A stretch of DNA of 32,206 nt from a virus. Position 1 is the first letter of the stretch; every line of letters begins with the position of its first letter. Shown one piece after another: positions 6,989 to 14,430 of the stretch. The notes beneath the pieces were generated by a model. It had not been told where the DNA came from, ran no database searches, and saw only the letters and a list, made by a program, of their open reading frames with translations. The position numbers and the translations under genes were made by a program. The DNA is taken from positions 1 through 32,206 of the IMG/VR virus record IMGVR_UViG_3300035698_000963. One strand, written 5' to 3'.

Positions 6989-7034
6989 ATAATAACAAAT
7001 TATCGGCACAAATGCAATAGGTATAATTACCTAT
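6989..7034 (-). promoter_or_regulatory. Early promoter with palindromic operator (P2b)
   Basis: Minus strand: TTGCAT (7017-7012), 17-base spacer, TATTAT (6994-6989) preceded by TGT. The palindrome ATAGGTA-N4-TACCTAT (7017-7034) abuts the -35, exactly as at 5837-5882, while the N4 and the promoter spacer differ. It drives the 111-residue gene, the pentapeptide protein and the zinc-ribbon gene, and lies just beyond the late terminator. Confidence 0.82.
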
Positions 7035-7069
7035 CTTTTATATTTGTATAATTCACATTCTAACGGATT

Positions 7070-7097
7070 AAAAAAGAACCTGTACCCACAGGTTCTT
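7070..7097 (-). terminator. Rho-independent terminator of the late operon
   Basis: The plus strand shows AAGAACCTGT at 7074-7083, loop ACCC, then ACAGGTTCTT at 7088-7097: a perfect 10-bp stem. On the minus-strand transcript the stem is followed by a run of U (A-run at 7070-7075 on the plus strand). It ends the tail and metallophosphoesterase transcript before the early promoter at 7034. Confidence 0.9.
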
Positions 7098-7207
7098 AAT
7101 TCGGTATACGTCGCTTAGGATGTCACTGGATAGCATCCAGCGGCGTGTCTATGTTCGTTTCATGTGGCGATAATATACCAATAATGGTATTTTGTTGCTA
7201 TGAAAAG
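7098..7207 (-). other. Non-coding stretch with two inverted repeats
   Basis: No credible gene was seen between the tRNA-like element and the terminator. Two inverted repeats stand out. One is CTGGAT-N3-ATCCAG at 7126-7140, a short hairpin. The other is ATACCA-N4-TGGTAT at 7175-7190, which looks like a dimer binding site or small hairpin and differs from the early operators. A short RNA ending at the 7070-7097 terminator is possible, but I found no convincing -35. Confidence 0.4.
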
Positions 7208-7269
7208 TGGACGTGGCCGGAATTGAACCGGCGTTTTATGCTGCTTCCAGCACCGTACCTGTCACGCCC
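7208..7269 (-). other. tRNA-like element without D arm, or tRNA 3'-end match (possible att core)
   Basis: On the minus strand GGGCGTG (7269-7263) pairs with CACGTCC (7215-7209) as a 7-bp acceptor stem with one G-U. A textbook T arm fills 7232-7216: 5-bp stem with loop TTCAATT. Only 30 bases separate acceptor and T arm, too few for both D and anticodon arms. They contain TGCTG-GAAG-CAGCA, a 5-bp stem with a 4-base loop. No CCA is encoded. The element starts inside the end of the metallophosphoesterase gene. It may be a decayed tRNA, a tRNA-mimic at the end of the late transcript, or an attachment-site copy of a host tRNA end. Confidence 0.5.
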
Positions 7270-8134
7270 ATGATTGCCAATCCGTAAACGGGTACTTCCC
7301 GTAAGGCTGCGCCACTCCGTTTATCAGCGTCGTGAACCCCGCCGCCATGCCTGGCATCTTGTTATCGTCAAGGACCACGTATGCCAGCTTATCAGGGTCA
7401 AGCAGCGTGCCGTTATTGACGATGCAGAACCGCTTCCACTTATCCCACCCTTTCGCTAAGTGGTGTTCGTGGTGTGAGATAACATTCATCTGATACTTAT
7501 TCGCCAGCTCACCGGCCACGCTCAATTGATTGACGCTGTAATTGGCCGAGTGAGTTATACGCCAGGGATACGCGCCAGGCGTGTCGATAACGCACCAGCC
7601 CCAATTGGAATACATGCACTTATCGGACTTCGTCACAAGGCCGAATATATCCGCCTCGTCAAATTCGCCGCCAGCCCATTTCTGAAGACGTCTGTCGTGG
7701 TTCCCCATGATGAAACGTATCTCGTCGAACCACTCTAACCATTCCGAGATAATCTGACGTCCCGCCTCGCGTTCTCGCTGCCAGGTGAACGGGTTTATTA
7801 CCTTCGGATATTTCGAGAAGATGTCGAATGTGAAGAAGTCACCGGCAACCAGCAGGCGTTTCAATCCGCGCTTCTGCGCAACCTTCAGCAGCAGCCGCGA
7901 GAAGTCGTAATCCACACAAGGAACATGGACGTCGCCGGTTATCATCCAATCGCCGGACAACCGCCACGGGTCCCCAAGTTCAACGTCGAACAACTGACGG
8001 TGATGCTGATTTAGTTTATAGCGGCGTACCAGGCCCGCTACCTTACCCCTGGTCATTTCATACTGGCTGGCCAGCTCTGAAAACGAATACCCCGCGCCGT
8101 TCTGTTGTGCTAAAAGTTCGCCTGTGATTTCCAG
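7262..8134 (-). CDS. HTH-metallophosphoesterase, probable CTG start
   Basis: From ATG 8056 the protein has 264 residues and all metallophosphoesterase motifs: GDVHVP (41-46), GDFF (72-75), GNHDRR (118-123) and SHHEHH (194-199), so two metal ions should be bound for phosphodiester or phosphoester cleavage. The same frame is open for 26 more codons upstream and encodes YSFSELASQYEMTRGKV, a helix-turn-helix continuing past the ATG. An ATG start would cut the HTH in half. The only well-placed candidate start is CTG 8134, 6 bases after AGGAG; no ATG, GTG or TTG lies between. Reading through the TAG of the preceding in-frame gene is the alternative. It is the last late-operon gene. A DNA-linked nuclease or phosphatase role is likely. 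Confidence 0.78.
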   Translation of the reverse strand: MEITGELLAQQNGAGYSFSELASQYEMTRGKVAGLVRRYKLNQHHRQLFDVELGDPWRLSGDWMITGDVHVPCVDYDFSRLLLKVAQKRGLKRLLVAGDFFTFDIFSKYPKVINPFTWQREREAGRQIISEWLEWFDEIRFIMGNHDRRLQKWAGGEFDEADIFGLVTKSDKCMYSNWGWCVIDTPGAYPWRITHSANYSVNQLSVAGELANKYQMNVISHHEHHLAKGWDKWKRFCIVNNGTLLDPDKLAYVVLDDNKMPGMAAGFTTLINGVAQPYGKYPFTDWQSWA

Positions 8135-8143
8135 ATGTAACTC

Positions 8144-8317
8144 CTATGGTAGCGGCACTTCAATGTCTATGCCTAGGTAAGCGAATAAATAATCAATCGC
8201 CTCTTTGCTGGTCATATCTTTAGGTTTCTTGTCCTTCGTTTTATCTTTCTTAGCCTGCACCTCCTGGTCGATAATCTTGTATTTGCCCGGTGCGATCTTG
8301 TTAACTTGTTTTGTCAT
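8144..8317 (-). CDS. Small tail-region protein, 57 aa
   Basis: ATG 8317 overlaps the stop of the preceding gene (TAATG). The protein is very Lys-rich in the middle (EVQAKKDKTKDKKPKDM) and ends with a helix DYLFAYLGIDIEVPLP. Small basic proteins in this position after the fibre gene recall XkdX-type proteins, but I cannot match the motif. Its TAG stop is in the same frame as the following metallophosphoesterase, separated by only three codons from the probable CTG start, so readthrough would make a fusion. Confidence 0.6.
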   Translation of the reverse strand: MTKQVNKIAPGKYKIIDQEVQAKKDKTKDKKPKDMTSKEAIDYLFAYLGIDIEVPLP

Positions 8318-8712
8318 TATAACTCCACTCCACAATAAACCCGCGCTGTCGCGTCGCCCATTGATACGGTCATCACGCCAGGAATATCACTTGAAATACT
8401 AACACTACCGAGTCCATCTGTCAAGGACTCCATTCCCGGCGTGCCTGAGATAGTCACATCAACCTCGGCACTCTCCGGCTCCGGGTCAACGCTGATTGAA
8501 AACACCGCTTCGGTAACGCCGTCTGATGGTATTACAACTTCAGCGGGTGTGATGGCGTATTGAGTTATAATAGGTTCAGCAGGTTCGGGAATCCCACCAG
8601 TGGCAAGCCATTCTTGATACCCGATATTATCCCTGTTGCCCGCCGCTAAAGGAAATATTATATCGTCATCTATTCGCCTTGTGTTGTCTTCGTTAACCAG
8701 TTTGTAATTCAT
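8317..8712 (-). CDS. Fibre-associated protein with Ig-like domain, 131 aa
   Basis: Start at ATG 8712 with GGGAG upstream. Residues 1-45 (MNYKLVNEDNTRRIDDDIIF, then NIGYQEWLATGGIPEPAEP) have the Y-x-EWLA-G-x-x-P signature common in small proteins encoded after phage tail fibre genes. Residues 50-131 are all beta-strand with alternating Val/Ile/Ser (ITPAEVVIPSDGVTEAVFSI, DVTISGTPGM), consistent with an Ig- or BIG-like fold often used for adsorption. It lies directly after the fibre gene and is probably part of, or attached to, the tail tip. Confidence 0.65.
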   Translation of the reverse strand: MNYKLVNEDNTRRIDDDIIFPLAAGNRDNIGYQEWLATGGIPEPAEPIITQYAITPAEVVIPSDGVTEAVFSISVDPEPESAEVDVTISGTPGMESLTDGLGSVSISSDIPGVMTVSMGDATARVYCGVEL

Positions 8713-8723
8713 CTGCACACTCC

Positions 8724-9980
8724 CTATAATTCCGCATCGGCTGTAAAATGAAAACCAGACATTTTTCCGACCACTAATACTGTGGATATTTGTAGCCTAG
8801 TAAGACCCGTGTCTCCCCTTGTATGAGCGATAACGGTTTCATCAGCCGCATTCGAGCGCACTTTATTTTTGGTGCCTGTTCCTATCGCGTACGGGACAAT
8901 TGTTGGAGTAGTTCTCATTCTTACCGGAAAAGACGACCTGCCAAAAGTATATGCAGTTTGTTCGTTGTAAAAATAAACCGCTCCGTTTGTTGTAGCATTA
9001 CCGATTGCAGTCCCGTATGAATAAGTAGTGTGCCAATATCTCTGACACAACGCCACTTCTTCCTCATGCCCACCCCCTCGAATTCTGAACGGTGTTGCCC
9101 TATCCCCGATCTCTAATTTTAGTTGAGATAAGAGGAAATTGTTGTCTGTAGAATCACAAGCGTTTACTTGATTGGATGTGGAGAAATATGCTCCAGTTTG
9201 CCACGTATCAGGAGTTGTTTGGTAAGTTGCCCCACTCGCAAGAACAAACCGTATATCAAAACCTTTCCCGTCTGTATAATCTTCTGTCCCCCCGGCCTGA
9301 TCGAGCGTCAAGGTGATTTCTTTCTTCTCCCATGTGTTAGTTACATCAACTACATATTCAACAACATAAGAACGATCAGACCCATTATTCAAAAATCCAA
9401 CACAGAATGTGCCTGTCTTTGTGCTTTTTACCCAGAAAGAAAGTGTCACAGTCTTTTCTTTCATAGGGGCATAATCGTATCCCTCGACTTTGTATCCAAT
9501 CTCGTTATAATCCCCAGCGGCAATTGCCGCATCAATCGTAGTGCAATCCACCTTCAAACTATGTTGTGATAGATGTCCACTCTCTGAGAAGGTTGGCACG
9601 TCTGTGTCTTGTGTAACGGTATTTACCATAGCCCCGTTTTTGTAGTATTTCATTCTATCAAGCGTATATACACCGTCCCCCGCCGCCGCAAAAGTCGTGC
9701 CTCTCTGGGCAATTTCCATATCCCCGTTGATGATTACGTTATTACCATCTTCGGACGCGTCCCATTCAACACCCGCGGCGGTGGTCGTTAGTTGTCTCCC
9801 GGCTACCGCTGGATGCGCTAATGCCGTGGCCGCGTTCGCCGCGCTCGCTACCGCTAACTGTCCGGCGGCGGTGAATATGTCCGGCACGCCCGCCGCCATG
9901 TTATCTTTCAGATAAGTATTTTGATTAGCCGCCGTCCACAGATCGCCCGTGCTAACGGTTGGAACTGCTGTATATGCCAT
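8724..9980 (-). CDS. Tail fibre / receptor-binding protein
   Basis: 418 residues. It opens MAYTAVPTVSTGDLWTAANQ, an N-terminal segment seen in short phage fibres, followed by an Ala-rich helical stretch to about 70. From residue 80 the sequence NVIINGDMEIAQRGTTF and then VYTLDRMKYY marks the start of a carbohydrate-binding beta-sandwich found in phage tail and virion proteins; strands such as TVTLSFWVKST and LKLEIGDRATPF follow. The C-terminal 120 residues (CQRYWHTTYSYGT, FPVRMRTTPTIVPYA) are typical of the tip region of such fibres. Its start touches the stop of the preceding gene. It should recognise host surface glycans. Confidence 0.8.
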   Translation of the reverse strand: MAYTAVPTVSTGDLWTAANQNTYLKDNMAAGVPDIFTAAGQLAVASAANAATALAHPAVAGRQLTTTAAGVEWDASEDGNNVIINGDMEIAQRGTTFAAAGDGVYTLDRMKYYKNGAMVNTVTQDTDVPTFSESGHLSQHSLKVDCTTIDAAIAAGDYNEIGYKVEGYDYAPMKEKTVTLSFWVKSTKTGTFCVGFLNNGSDRSYVVEYVVDVTNTWEKKEITLTLDQAGGTEDYTDGKGFDIRFVLASGATYQTTPDTWQTGAYFSTSNQVNACDSTDNNFLLSQLKLEIGDRATPFRIRGGGHEEEVALCQRYWHTTYSYGTAIGNATTNGAVYFYNEQTAYTFGRSSFPVRMRTTPTIVPYAIGTGTKNKVRSNAADETVIAHTRGDTGLTRLQISTVLVVGKMSGFHFTADAEL

Positions 9981-10267
9981 TACATCACCTCCGGCAACTC
10001 AATCGGCCTGTACGCGCCGCCGTTGCTCTTGTTATCGCACGAGTGACAGAAGAAGCGCAGGTCGTCAGGGTCAACGTACTCAGCCCCGCGGCACTCGCAA
10101 TCTGCCAGTAGCCTGTCATTCTCGACTCGCGCCCGTACAGGCTCACCCGTAACCGCGCCAGGCTTGAAACGTTTACCGCGCATCTTGGCAAACACTTTAT
10201 TCATATCCTCCGCGCTCGTTACCTTCATTTCGTGTTGAATATCTTGTGCTGTTCTCATTTTCACCAT
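9980..10267 (-). CDS. Small zinc-knuckle tail-region protein
   Basis: Up to 95 residues from ATG 10267, which overlaps the stop of the tail-hub gene; ATG 10258 is equally possible. The N-terminal half is helical (TAQDIQHEMKVTSAEDMNKV). The second half has CECRGAEYVD and RFFCHSCDNKSNGG, giving a C-x-C and C-x-x-C pair that should bind zinc. It sits between the hub and fibre genes. It may be a connector or chaperone, but a zinc-knuckle protein here is not one I can name. Confidence 0.65.
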   Translation of the reverse strand: MVKMRTAQDIQHEMKVTSAEDMNKVFAKMRGKRFKPGAVTGEPVRARVENDRLLADCECRGAEYVDPDDLRFFCHSCDNKSNGGAYRPIELPEVM

Positions 10268-11706
10268 CCAAATATAGAAGTTATGCCTATCTTAGTCGTG
10301 AACCGCCAGTATCCCAATACCCCCGAATAAGGTTCAATCCAGAATTTTGTAACAGTTCCTTGCCCGTTGCTATCAGTCCATTTGTGGCTCATGCCTGCAA
10401 TGGAGAAGTCATCGTCAATACCGAAATGCGCCAACTCAACTCCGATAACGTCGAATAGGTCAACGCTGAATTGATTTGTGAACTGGTCAATCATTCCAAT
10501 TTGCGGAAACGGTTGAGGCTGTCCAATCGCTGACGCCAGGAACTGCGCGAAGTCGCGCGCGGTGTTCGTGTCCTGTAACCATAATAAGTCCATCGTCATG
10601 CTGCGCGGATTGGTAGCGTAATCCTGCACCTCGGCGGTATATCCAAACTGACTTGTAACCGCCACCGGCTTACCGCGCACCTGCGAAAGCGTCACAAATA
10701 TCGTATCGCTGGCGTGGTCGTTATCAATCACCAGTTTCGACGTGTCAGCGAACTTCGTTATCGTCACCGTGGTATCGGCTGTTCTATCAATGCCGCCGCC
10801 GTCCGCTTGAGTATTGGTGGTATAGTCTGTCGTTGCAACAGGGTCCGCTACATCCTCAGCAGGATTGCGATTGCCTGAATAGGTGAACTCAGCCCATACC
10901 GTCAGACTGTCACCCGGCGCAATGGACGGTGTATCCTGCAATGTCCATATTACTTGTAAGGATTGCGATACGCGCGGGTTCGCCTTCACCGTGATAATGT
11001 TGCGCACGTTATCCCACGGTTGAGGTAATATGATTTCCTGCAACAAATCGGATTGTGTACAATCAAACGATGCGGCGATTACCTTCTGTCTGCTGTAATA
11101 TGTGGCCTTTCCATCGGCTGCAGCGAAGAAAGTACCCATACCGGAATTGGTGAGGTCGGTAATCATCTTGAAAGCACTATCACCGTCAGTCCACCAGTAA
11201 GGTATATCCTCCGGCGCGTCATCCAGCGCACGGCCCCACTCCGCAGGCCAGTCTACATCATCAAGAACGTGACCTATTGCCGCGTCTGCGTCGATGTCAT
11301 CATAGAGCGCGGTTGATGAACTTCTATCAATCAGCCAGCTTATGCCGTCATATATCGTCAATTCCACATAAGCATTATTTCCGCCTCGTGGTACGATGTC
11401 CGCGATCTTGCCGCTGAATATTGTATAGGTATCCACTCCATCAGTCACACGAACGCGCGCCAATCTGCCTGGCGCAACGTCAGGATATAACACGCTGCTG
11501 GCGTTCCATGCGTCGTAACGTCCATCATAGTTATCTAACTTGATACGCGTGATACCAATCCGTACCGGCTGGATGCGCTGGCCGTCTGACGAGATATAAG
11601 TTTTACGCCCGCGCTGACAGTCGAAGTCCACCATCCTGTTGGCCTCGTCCGCCTCGTATGAGCCGTCATTATCCCAGTCGATGTCGAGATACCAGGTAAT
11701 CGCCAT
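10261..11706 (-). CDS. Tail-tip / baseplate hub-like protein
   Basis: 481 residues following the tape measure, where siphoviruses encode the distal tail and tail-associated proteins. The start MAITWYLDIDWDNDGSYEAD with VDFDCQRGRK resembles tail-tip proteins of environmental siphoviruses that begin with a Trp/Asp-rich strand. The middle (ILPQPWDNVRNIITVKANPR, then IWTLQDTPSIAPGDSLTVWA) and end (FSIAGMSHKWTDSNGQGTVT) read as beta-rich domains, the last resembling the end of hub proteins that build a ring at the tail tip. No peptidase or muramidase motif is visible, so lytic activity probably resides elsewhere. Confidence 0.7.
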   Translation of the reverse strand: MAITWYLDIDWDNDGSYEADEANRMVDFDCQRGRKTYISSDGQRIQPVRIGITRIKLDNYDGRYDAWNASSVLYPDVAPGRLARVRVTDGVDTYTIFSGKIADIVPRGGNNAYVELTIYDGISWLIDRSSSTALYDDIDADAAIGHVLDDVDWPAEWGRALDDAPEDIPYWWTDGDSAFKMITDLTNSGMGTFFAAADGKATYYSRQKVIAASFDCTQSDLLQEIILPQPWDNVRNIITVKANPRVSQSLQVIWTLQDTPSIAPGDSLTVWAEFTYSGNRNPAEDVADPVATTDYTTNTQADGGGIDRTADTTVTITKFADTSKLVIDNDHASDTIFVTLSQVRGKPVAVTSQFGYTAEVQDYATNPRSMTMDLLWLQDTNTARDFAQFLASAIGQPQPFPQIGMIDQFTNQFSVDLFDVIGVELAHFGIDDDFSIAGMSHKWTDSNGQGTVTKFWIEPYSGVLGYWRFTTKIGITSIFGW

Positions 11707-11707
11707 A

Positions 11708-13903
11708 CTAATTCATCCTCACGCCGTCTTCTCTAACCAACTTACGATACACGTTCTCTATCGCCGGTGCAATCACGCGCTCAACCTCTGACGGATTACC
11801 CATGCTGACGGCTGGCGAGTATACGAACGTGAACCCGGCGCCCCCACCACCACCGCCGAATTGCTGCTGGTCTTTTGTTTGGATGGTCACCCTCTCCCCT
11901 GTGTTCGCGCCAAATCTGAATGAGTCACCTTGAAATCCTGCCGGTACATTGAATGATAGTCCAACCGCACCCTCTTCTCGGAGTCCGGTGTCCCTGCTGG
12001 TGGCCGTTCCACCCGTGCTACCTTTAGCCCTCTCTGCGAAGAAGTCGCGGTTTACGCCGCCCCTGCTGGTGGCCGTTCCACCCGTGCTACCTTTAGCCCT
12101 CTCTGCGAAGAAGTCGCGGTTTACGCCGCCAATATCGCCAACGCTACCGCCGCCTATTTCGTGGACGTATATATATACGTGTGCTGATTTGCCGTCAATA
12201 TCATCCAGCGCGCCGGAGACGCTGCCAAGTTGCCCGCCAACATTACCAATCATCGCCGCAGCCTCTTTAGCCCCTTCCTTGATTGCCTCTAATTCGTCAT
12301 CCGTAAACTCGCCCATTTTCTGCCTGACAAGTGGCAAATCAATATTTGAAAGATGCTCCATCGATTGAGATACGCCAGGAAGTGTGATATTGCCAAATTC
12401 TTTCGTGACTTCCTGGATAGCTATCATTGGGTCTGTACCTGCCAATATCTTGAGGCGCAACGCTTCTTGTGCCTCTACCATGCTACCGTATGGTATAAGT
12501 GTACTTTCGACACGATCTCTTAGTTCTTCCGTTGCCGCTGCTAACCCGCGACTTTTCGCATCCAATAATCCGCCCTTTATGCCTGCTTCTTCCCATTCAT
12601 CCGTTAGCAGCTTCAAATCCGCTTTATAATCTTCAGACGCCACATCAAGATTATCAATTCTGCCTGCTAGAAAATCCATTGTCAACGCTGCAAGGTTCGC
12701 CGCGCTGGTATCCTTCAATGCTAACATCAATTCGCGACCCGATGCTGCCGAACTCTTTAGCGACTCATTCACTCGCTGCAATGCGGCGTTATAAACATTA
12801 TCACCGGCTGAGTCCTGCGCCTTTCTGAGCTCCAATAGAGCGCGCCGATAATCACCTGCATTTTTAGCGGCGATTAATGTAGACCCTGTAGCTCTGTTTA
12901 TAGTGCCAGCCAGCACAAGATTATTATTAGCGGTAATCTTTAGATTGTGGTTGCCTTCTACCATTGTCGCATCGTGCTCGATTTCTTTCTCTATCAGAAA
13001 TTCCATTGCCTCGGCGGTAGTCATTAACCCGTGCTTTACTGCGCCCTGTATTCTGAAAAATTCCTTGTCTGTGATAATGTGCTGTTGTAATGCTTCGTCA
13101 AGAACCAACGCCACGTTTATAGCACCTTCCCACGCCTCCAAAGAGTTTGCGATAATATTCGCCGCGCCCTTCGACGCTGGCGACATGTATAGTTTCAGCG
13201 TATCAGACAAGTTAGTAGCCGCTTTGTCCATGCGCATAAATGAGGACATTGCGCTGTCGGACACGTCGCCAACCGTCTCTATTTGTTTCTCTGCCTGCTG
13301 TAAGAACGCCTCTTTGAAAGCAGCGCTGGTATCCATGCCGGTATCTTTAAGACCCTTCAGTCGTTCATCAAACCCGTCGACTGATACACCAATCGAGTCG
13401 AAACGCATTGTAGTCTCGTTCATCAGCGTCAAGGTAAGTTGGTTCATGTCCATCCCCAACTTACCGGCAACCGATGTCAACCTGACAACTTCATCATGCG
13501 TATTCGCTAACCCCAGGCTCATGAAGTCTGTCGCGCTTCCCATCAACTCAGAGTCGGATACCAGCCCGCTTGTCGCAACGCGCAAATCCTTCATAAGCGC
13601 ATCTGAAACCGTGCCGATGCTCTTTGTTAGGTTGTCGAATTTCTGCTTGGTGAACTCAAGCTGCGCACCTTCCTTGCCTAAGTCAAACGCCTTTTTCATG
13701 GCAATACCAACCGCGGCAACAGTTCCGGCTACGGCTAACGCCTGCATCTTCATACCATTGAGCTGCTGGCCAAAGGATTTTGTTTTCTTGCTGCTCTCGT
13801 CACCAGCCTTACCAACGCCCTTTAACTCGTTCTCAAGCTCCTTCAATTCCTTCGAGGCCTGGTCTATCGCGCTGATAATTATTTCAAGTCGTTGTTTTGC
13901 CAT
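11708..13903 (-). CDS. Tail tape measure protein
   Basis: 731 residues, the longest gene here, directly after the tail chaperones. The N-terminus is a long heptad-rich helix (AIDQASKELKELENELKGVG) followed by a small hydrophobic segment (ALAVAGTVAAVGIA, about residues 54-67), as in other tape measures. The middle 450 residues are helical. Near the C-terminus it becomes Gly-rich and carries two identical 23-residue units starting GGVNRDFFAERAKG. At about 0.15 nm per residue the length predicts a tail near 110 nm. It starts with GAGG 7 bases upstream and overlaps the end of the frameshifted chaperone gene. It sets tail length and helps DNA ejection. Confidence 0.93.
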   Translation of the reverse strand: MAKQRLEIIISAIDQASKELKELENELKGVGKAGDESSKKTKSFGQQLNGMKMQALAVAGTVAAVGIAMKKAFDLGKEGAQLEFTKQKFDNLTKSIGTVSDALMKDLRVATSGLVSDSELMGSATDFMSLGLANTHDEVVRLTSVAGKLGMDMNQLTLTLMNETTMRFDSIGVSVDGFDERLKGLKDTGMDTSAAFKEAFLQQAEKQIETVGDVSDSAMSSFMRMDKAATNLSDTLKLYMSPASKGAANIIANSLEAWEGAINVALVLDEALQQHIITDKEFFRIQGAVKHGLMTTAEAMEFLIEKEIEHDATMVEGNHNLKITANNNLVLAGTINRATGSTLIAAKNAGDYRRALLELRKAQDSAGDNVYNAALQRVNESLKSSAASGRELMLALKDTSAANLAALTMDFLAGRIDNLDVASEDYKADLKLLTDEWEEAGIKGGLLDAKSRGLAAATEELRDRVESTLIPYGSMVEAQEALRLKILAGTDPMIAIQEVTKEFGNITLPGVSQSMEHLSNIDLPLVRQKMGEFTDDELEAIKEGAKEAAAMIGNVGGQLGSVSGALDDIDGKSAHVYIYVHEIGGGSVGDIGGVNRDFFAERAKGSTGGTATSRGGVNRDFFAERAKGSTGGTATSRDTGLREEGAVGLSFNVPAGFQGDSFRFGANTGERVTIQTKDQQQFGGGGGGAGFTFVYSPAVSMGNPSEVERVIAPAIENVYRKLVREDGVRMN
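11992..12129 (-). repeat. Perfect 69-bp tandem duplication in tape measure gene
   Basis: Two adjacent 69-base units, 11992-12060 and 12061-12129, are identical as read and keep the frame, giving two copies of a 23-residue segment. The absence of any silent difference suggests a recent duplication. Confidence 0.95.
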
Positions 13904-14416
13904 GCCTTTTCCTCGTTGATTGTCTCATATTATTAACCGTTATCATTTGCCGTATTCGTTCCGCGTCCTGATCATCTAACTGTGACGGTGTGCAATGAAA
14001 CATATCACACAGTATCGCATCTTCCAGCTCTGGCGGCGGTGCTCCCTCATGAATTAAGGCGGACGCCAACGCCTTCTTTAGTTTTTTTCATCGTCCTCAG
14101 TGTATCTCAATATTCCCTTGATGGCACGGCCTGAGATGTCATACAATAACTCTATTTCCTCGTCCGTGAACCCGCTCAAGTGTTCCACCTGCTTCGGTAG
14201 TGGTAACTCTTTACCTTCCGCGTCCTGCCAGTTCCAACCCTCAAGGCGTTCAAACAATAACTTCAATACGTAATCCTCAAGTGCTGGCCCTTCCAACGCT
14301 TCAATATCCTTCAACATCTTGCGCCGTTCGCCCCACGTTGGGCGACGGAATTCAAGATAGCTTCCGTCGCCCTGTGCAGCAGGCGTTTCAATCTTTGTAA
14401 CTAATGGCTTTCTCAC
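13884..14416 (-). CDS. Tail assembly chaperone G-T fusion made by -1 frameshift
   Basis: The second chaperone has no good start of its own: its frame opens upstream of any ATG and overlaps the end of the first chaperone in the -1 frame. The heptamer A AAA AAC at 14087-14081, aligned with the zero frame (GAA AAA AAC), precedes the zero-frame stop directly. A slip there continues as LKKALASALIHEG and runs to a stop at 13884, giving a product of about 177 residues. This is the arrangement of lambda gpG/gpGT and its relatives. The T part contains DDQDAERIRQMITVNN and a basic end, and it overlaps the tape measure start. The fusion coats the tape measure during tail assembly. Confidence 0.85.
14078..14416 (-). 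CDS. Tail assembly chaperone, G-like zero-frame product
   Basis: 112 residues from ATG 14416. It reads as a tail chaperone of the gpG type: LVTKIETPAAQGDGSYLEFR at the start, then PTWGERRKMLKDIEALEG and ERLEGWNWQDAEGKEL, ending ISGRAIKGILRYTEDDEKN just before the stop. The family is small, acidic and helical, and lies between the major tail protein and the tape measure, as here. Most ribosomes stop at 14078. A fraction should shift into the -1 frame at the adjoining slippery site to make the longer fusion. Confidence 0.85.
   Translation of the reverse strand: MRKPLVTKIETPAAQGDGSYLEFRRPTWGERRKMLKDIEALEGPALEDYVLKLLFERLEGWNWQDAEGKELPLPKQVEHLSGFTDEEIELLYDISGRAIKGILRYTEDDEKN
14081..14087 (-). other. 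Programmed -1 ribosomal frameshift site
   Basis: A AAA AAC on the minus strand, in the X XXY YYZ register of the upstream gene, with the zero-frame TAA directly after. The downstream frame is open into the T part. I did not identify a strong pseudoknot, which not all tail slippery sites need. Confidence 0.85.
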
Positions 14417-14430
14417 TCAATATCCTTTCA

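Noticed and set aside
7126-7140. Second terminator hairpin
   Set aside because: The stem is 6 bp and not followed by a U-run; the strong hairpin with U-run is at 7070-7097.
7209-7232. Possible plus-strand tRNA-Leu 5' end (GGACGTGGC-like)
   Set aside because: Only the first part resembles it; no D, anticodon or T arm follows on the plus strand, whereas the minus strand has a full T arm and acceptor stem.
12903-13919. Open frame of 338 codons on the plus strand
   Set aside because: It lies entirely opposite the tape measure gene, has Ser/Ala/Phe-rich composition typical of an antisense shadow, no ribosome site, and all convincing genes read the other way.
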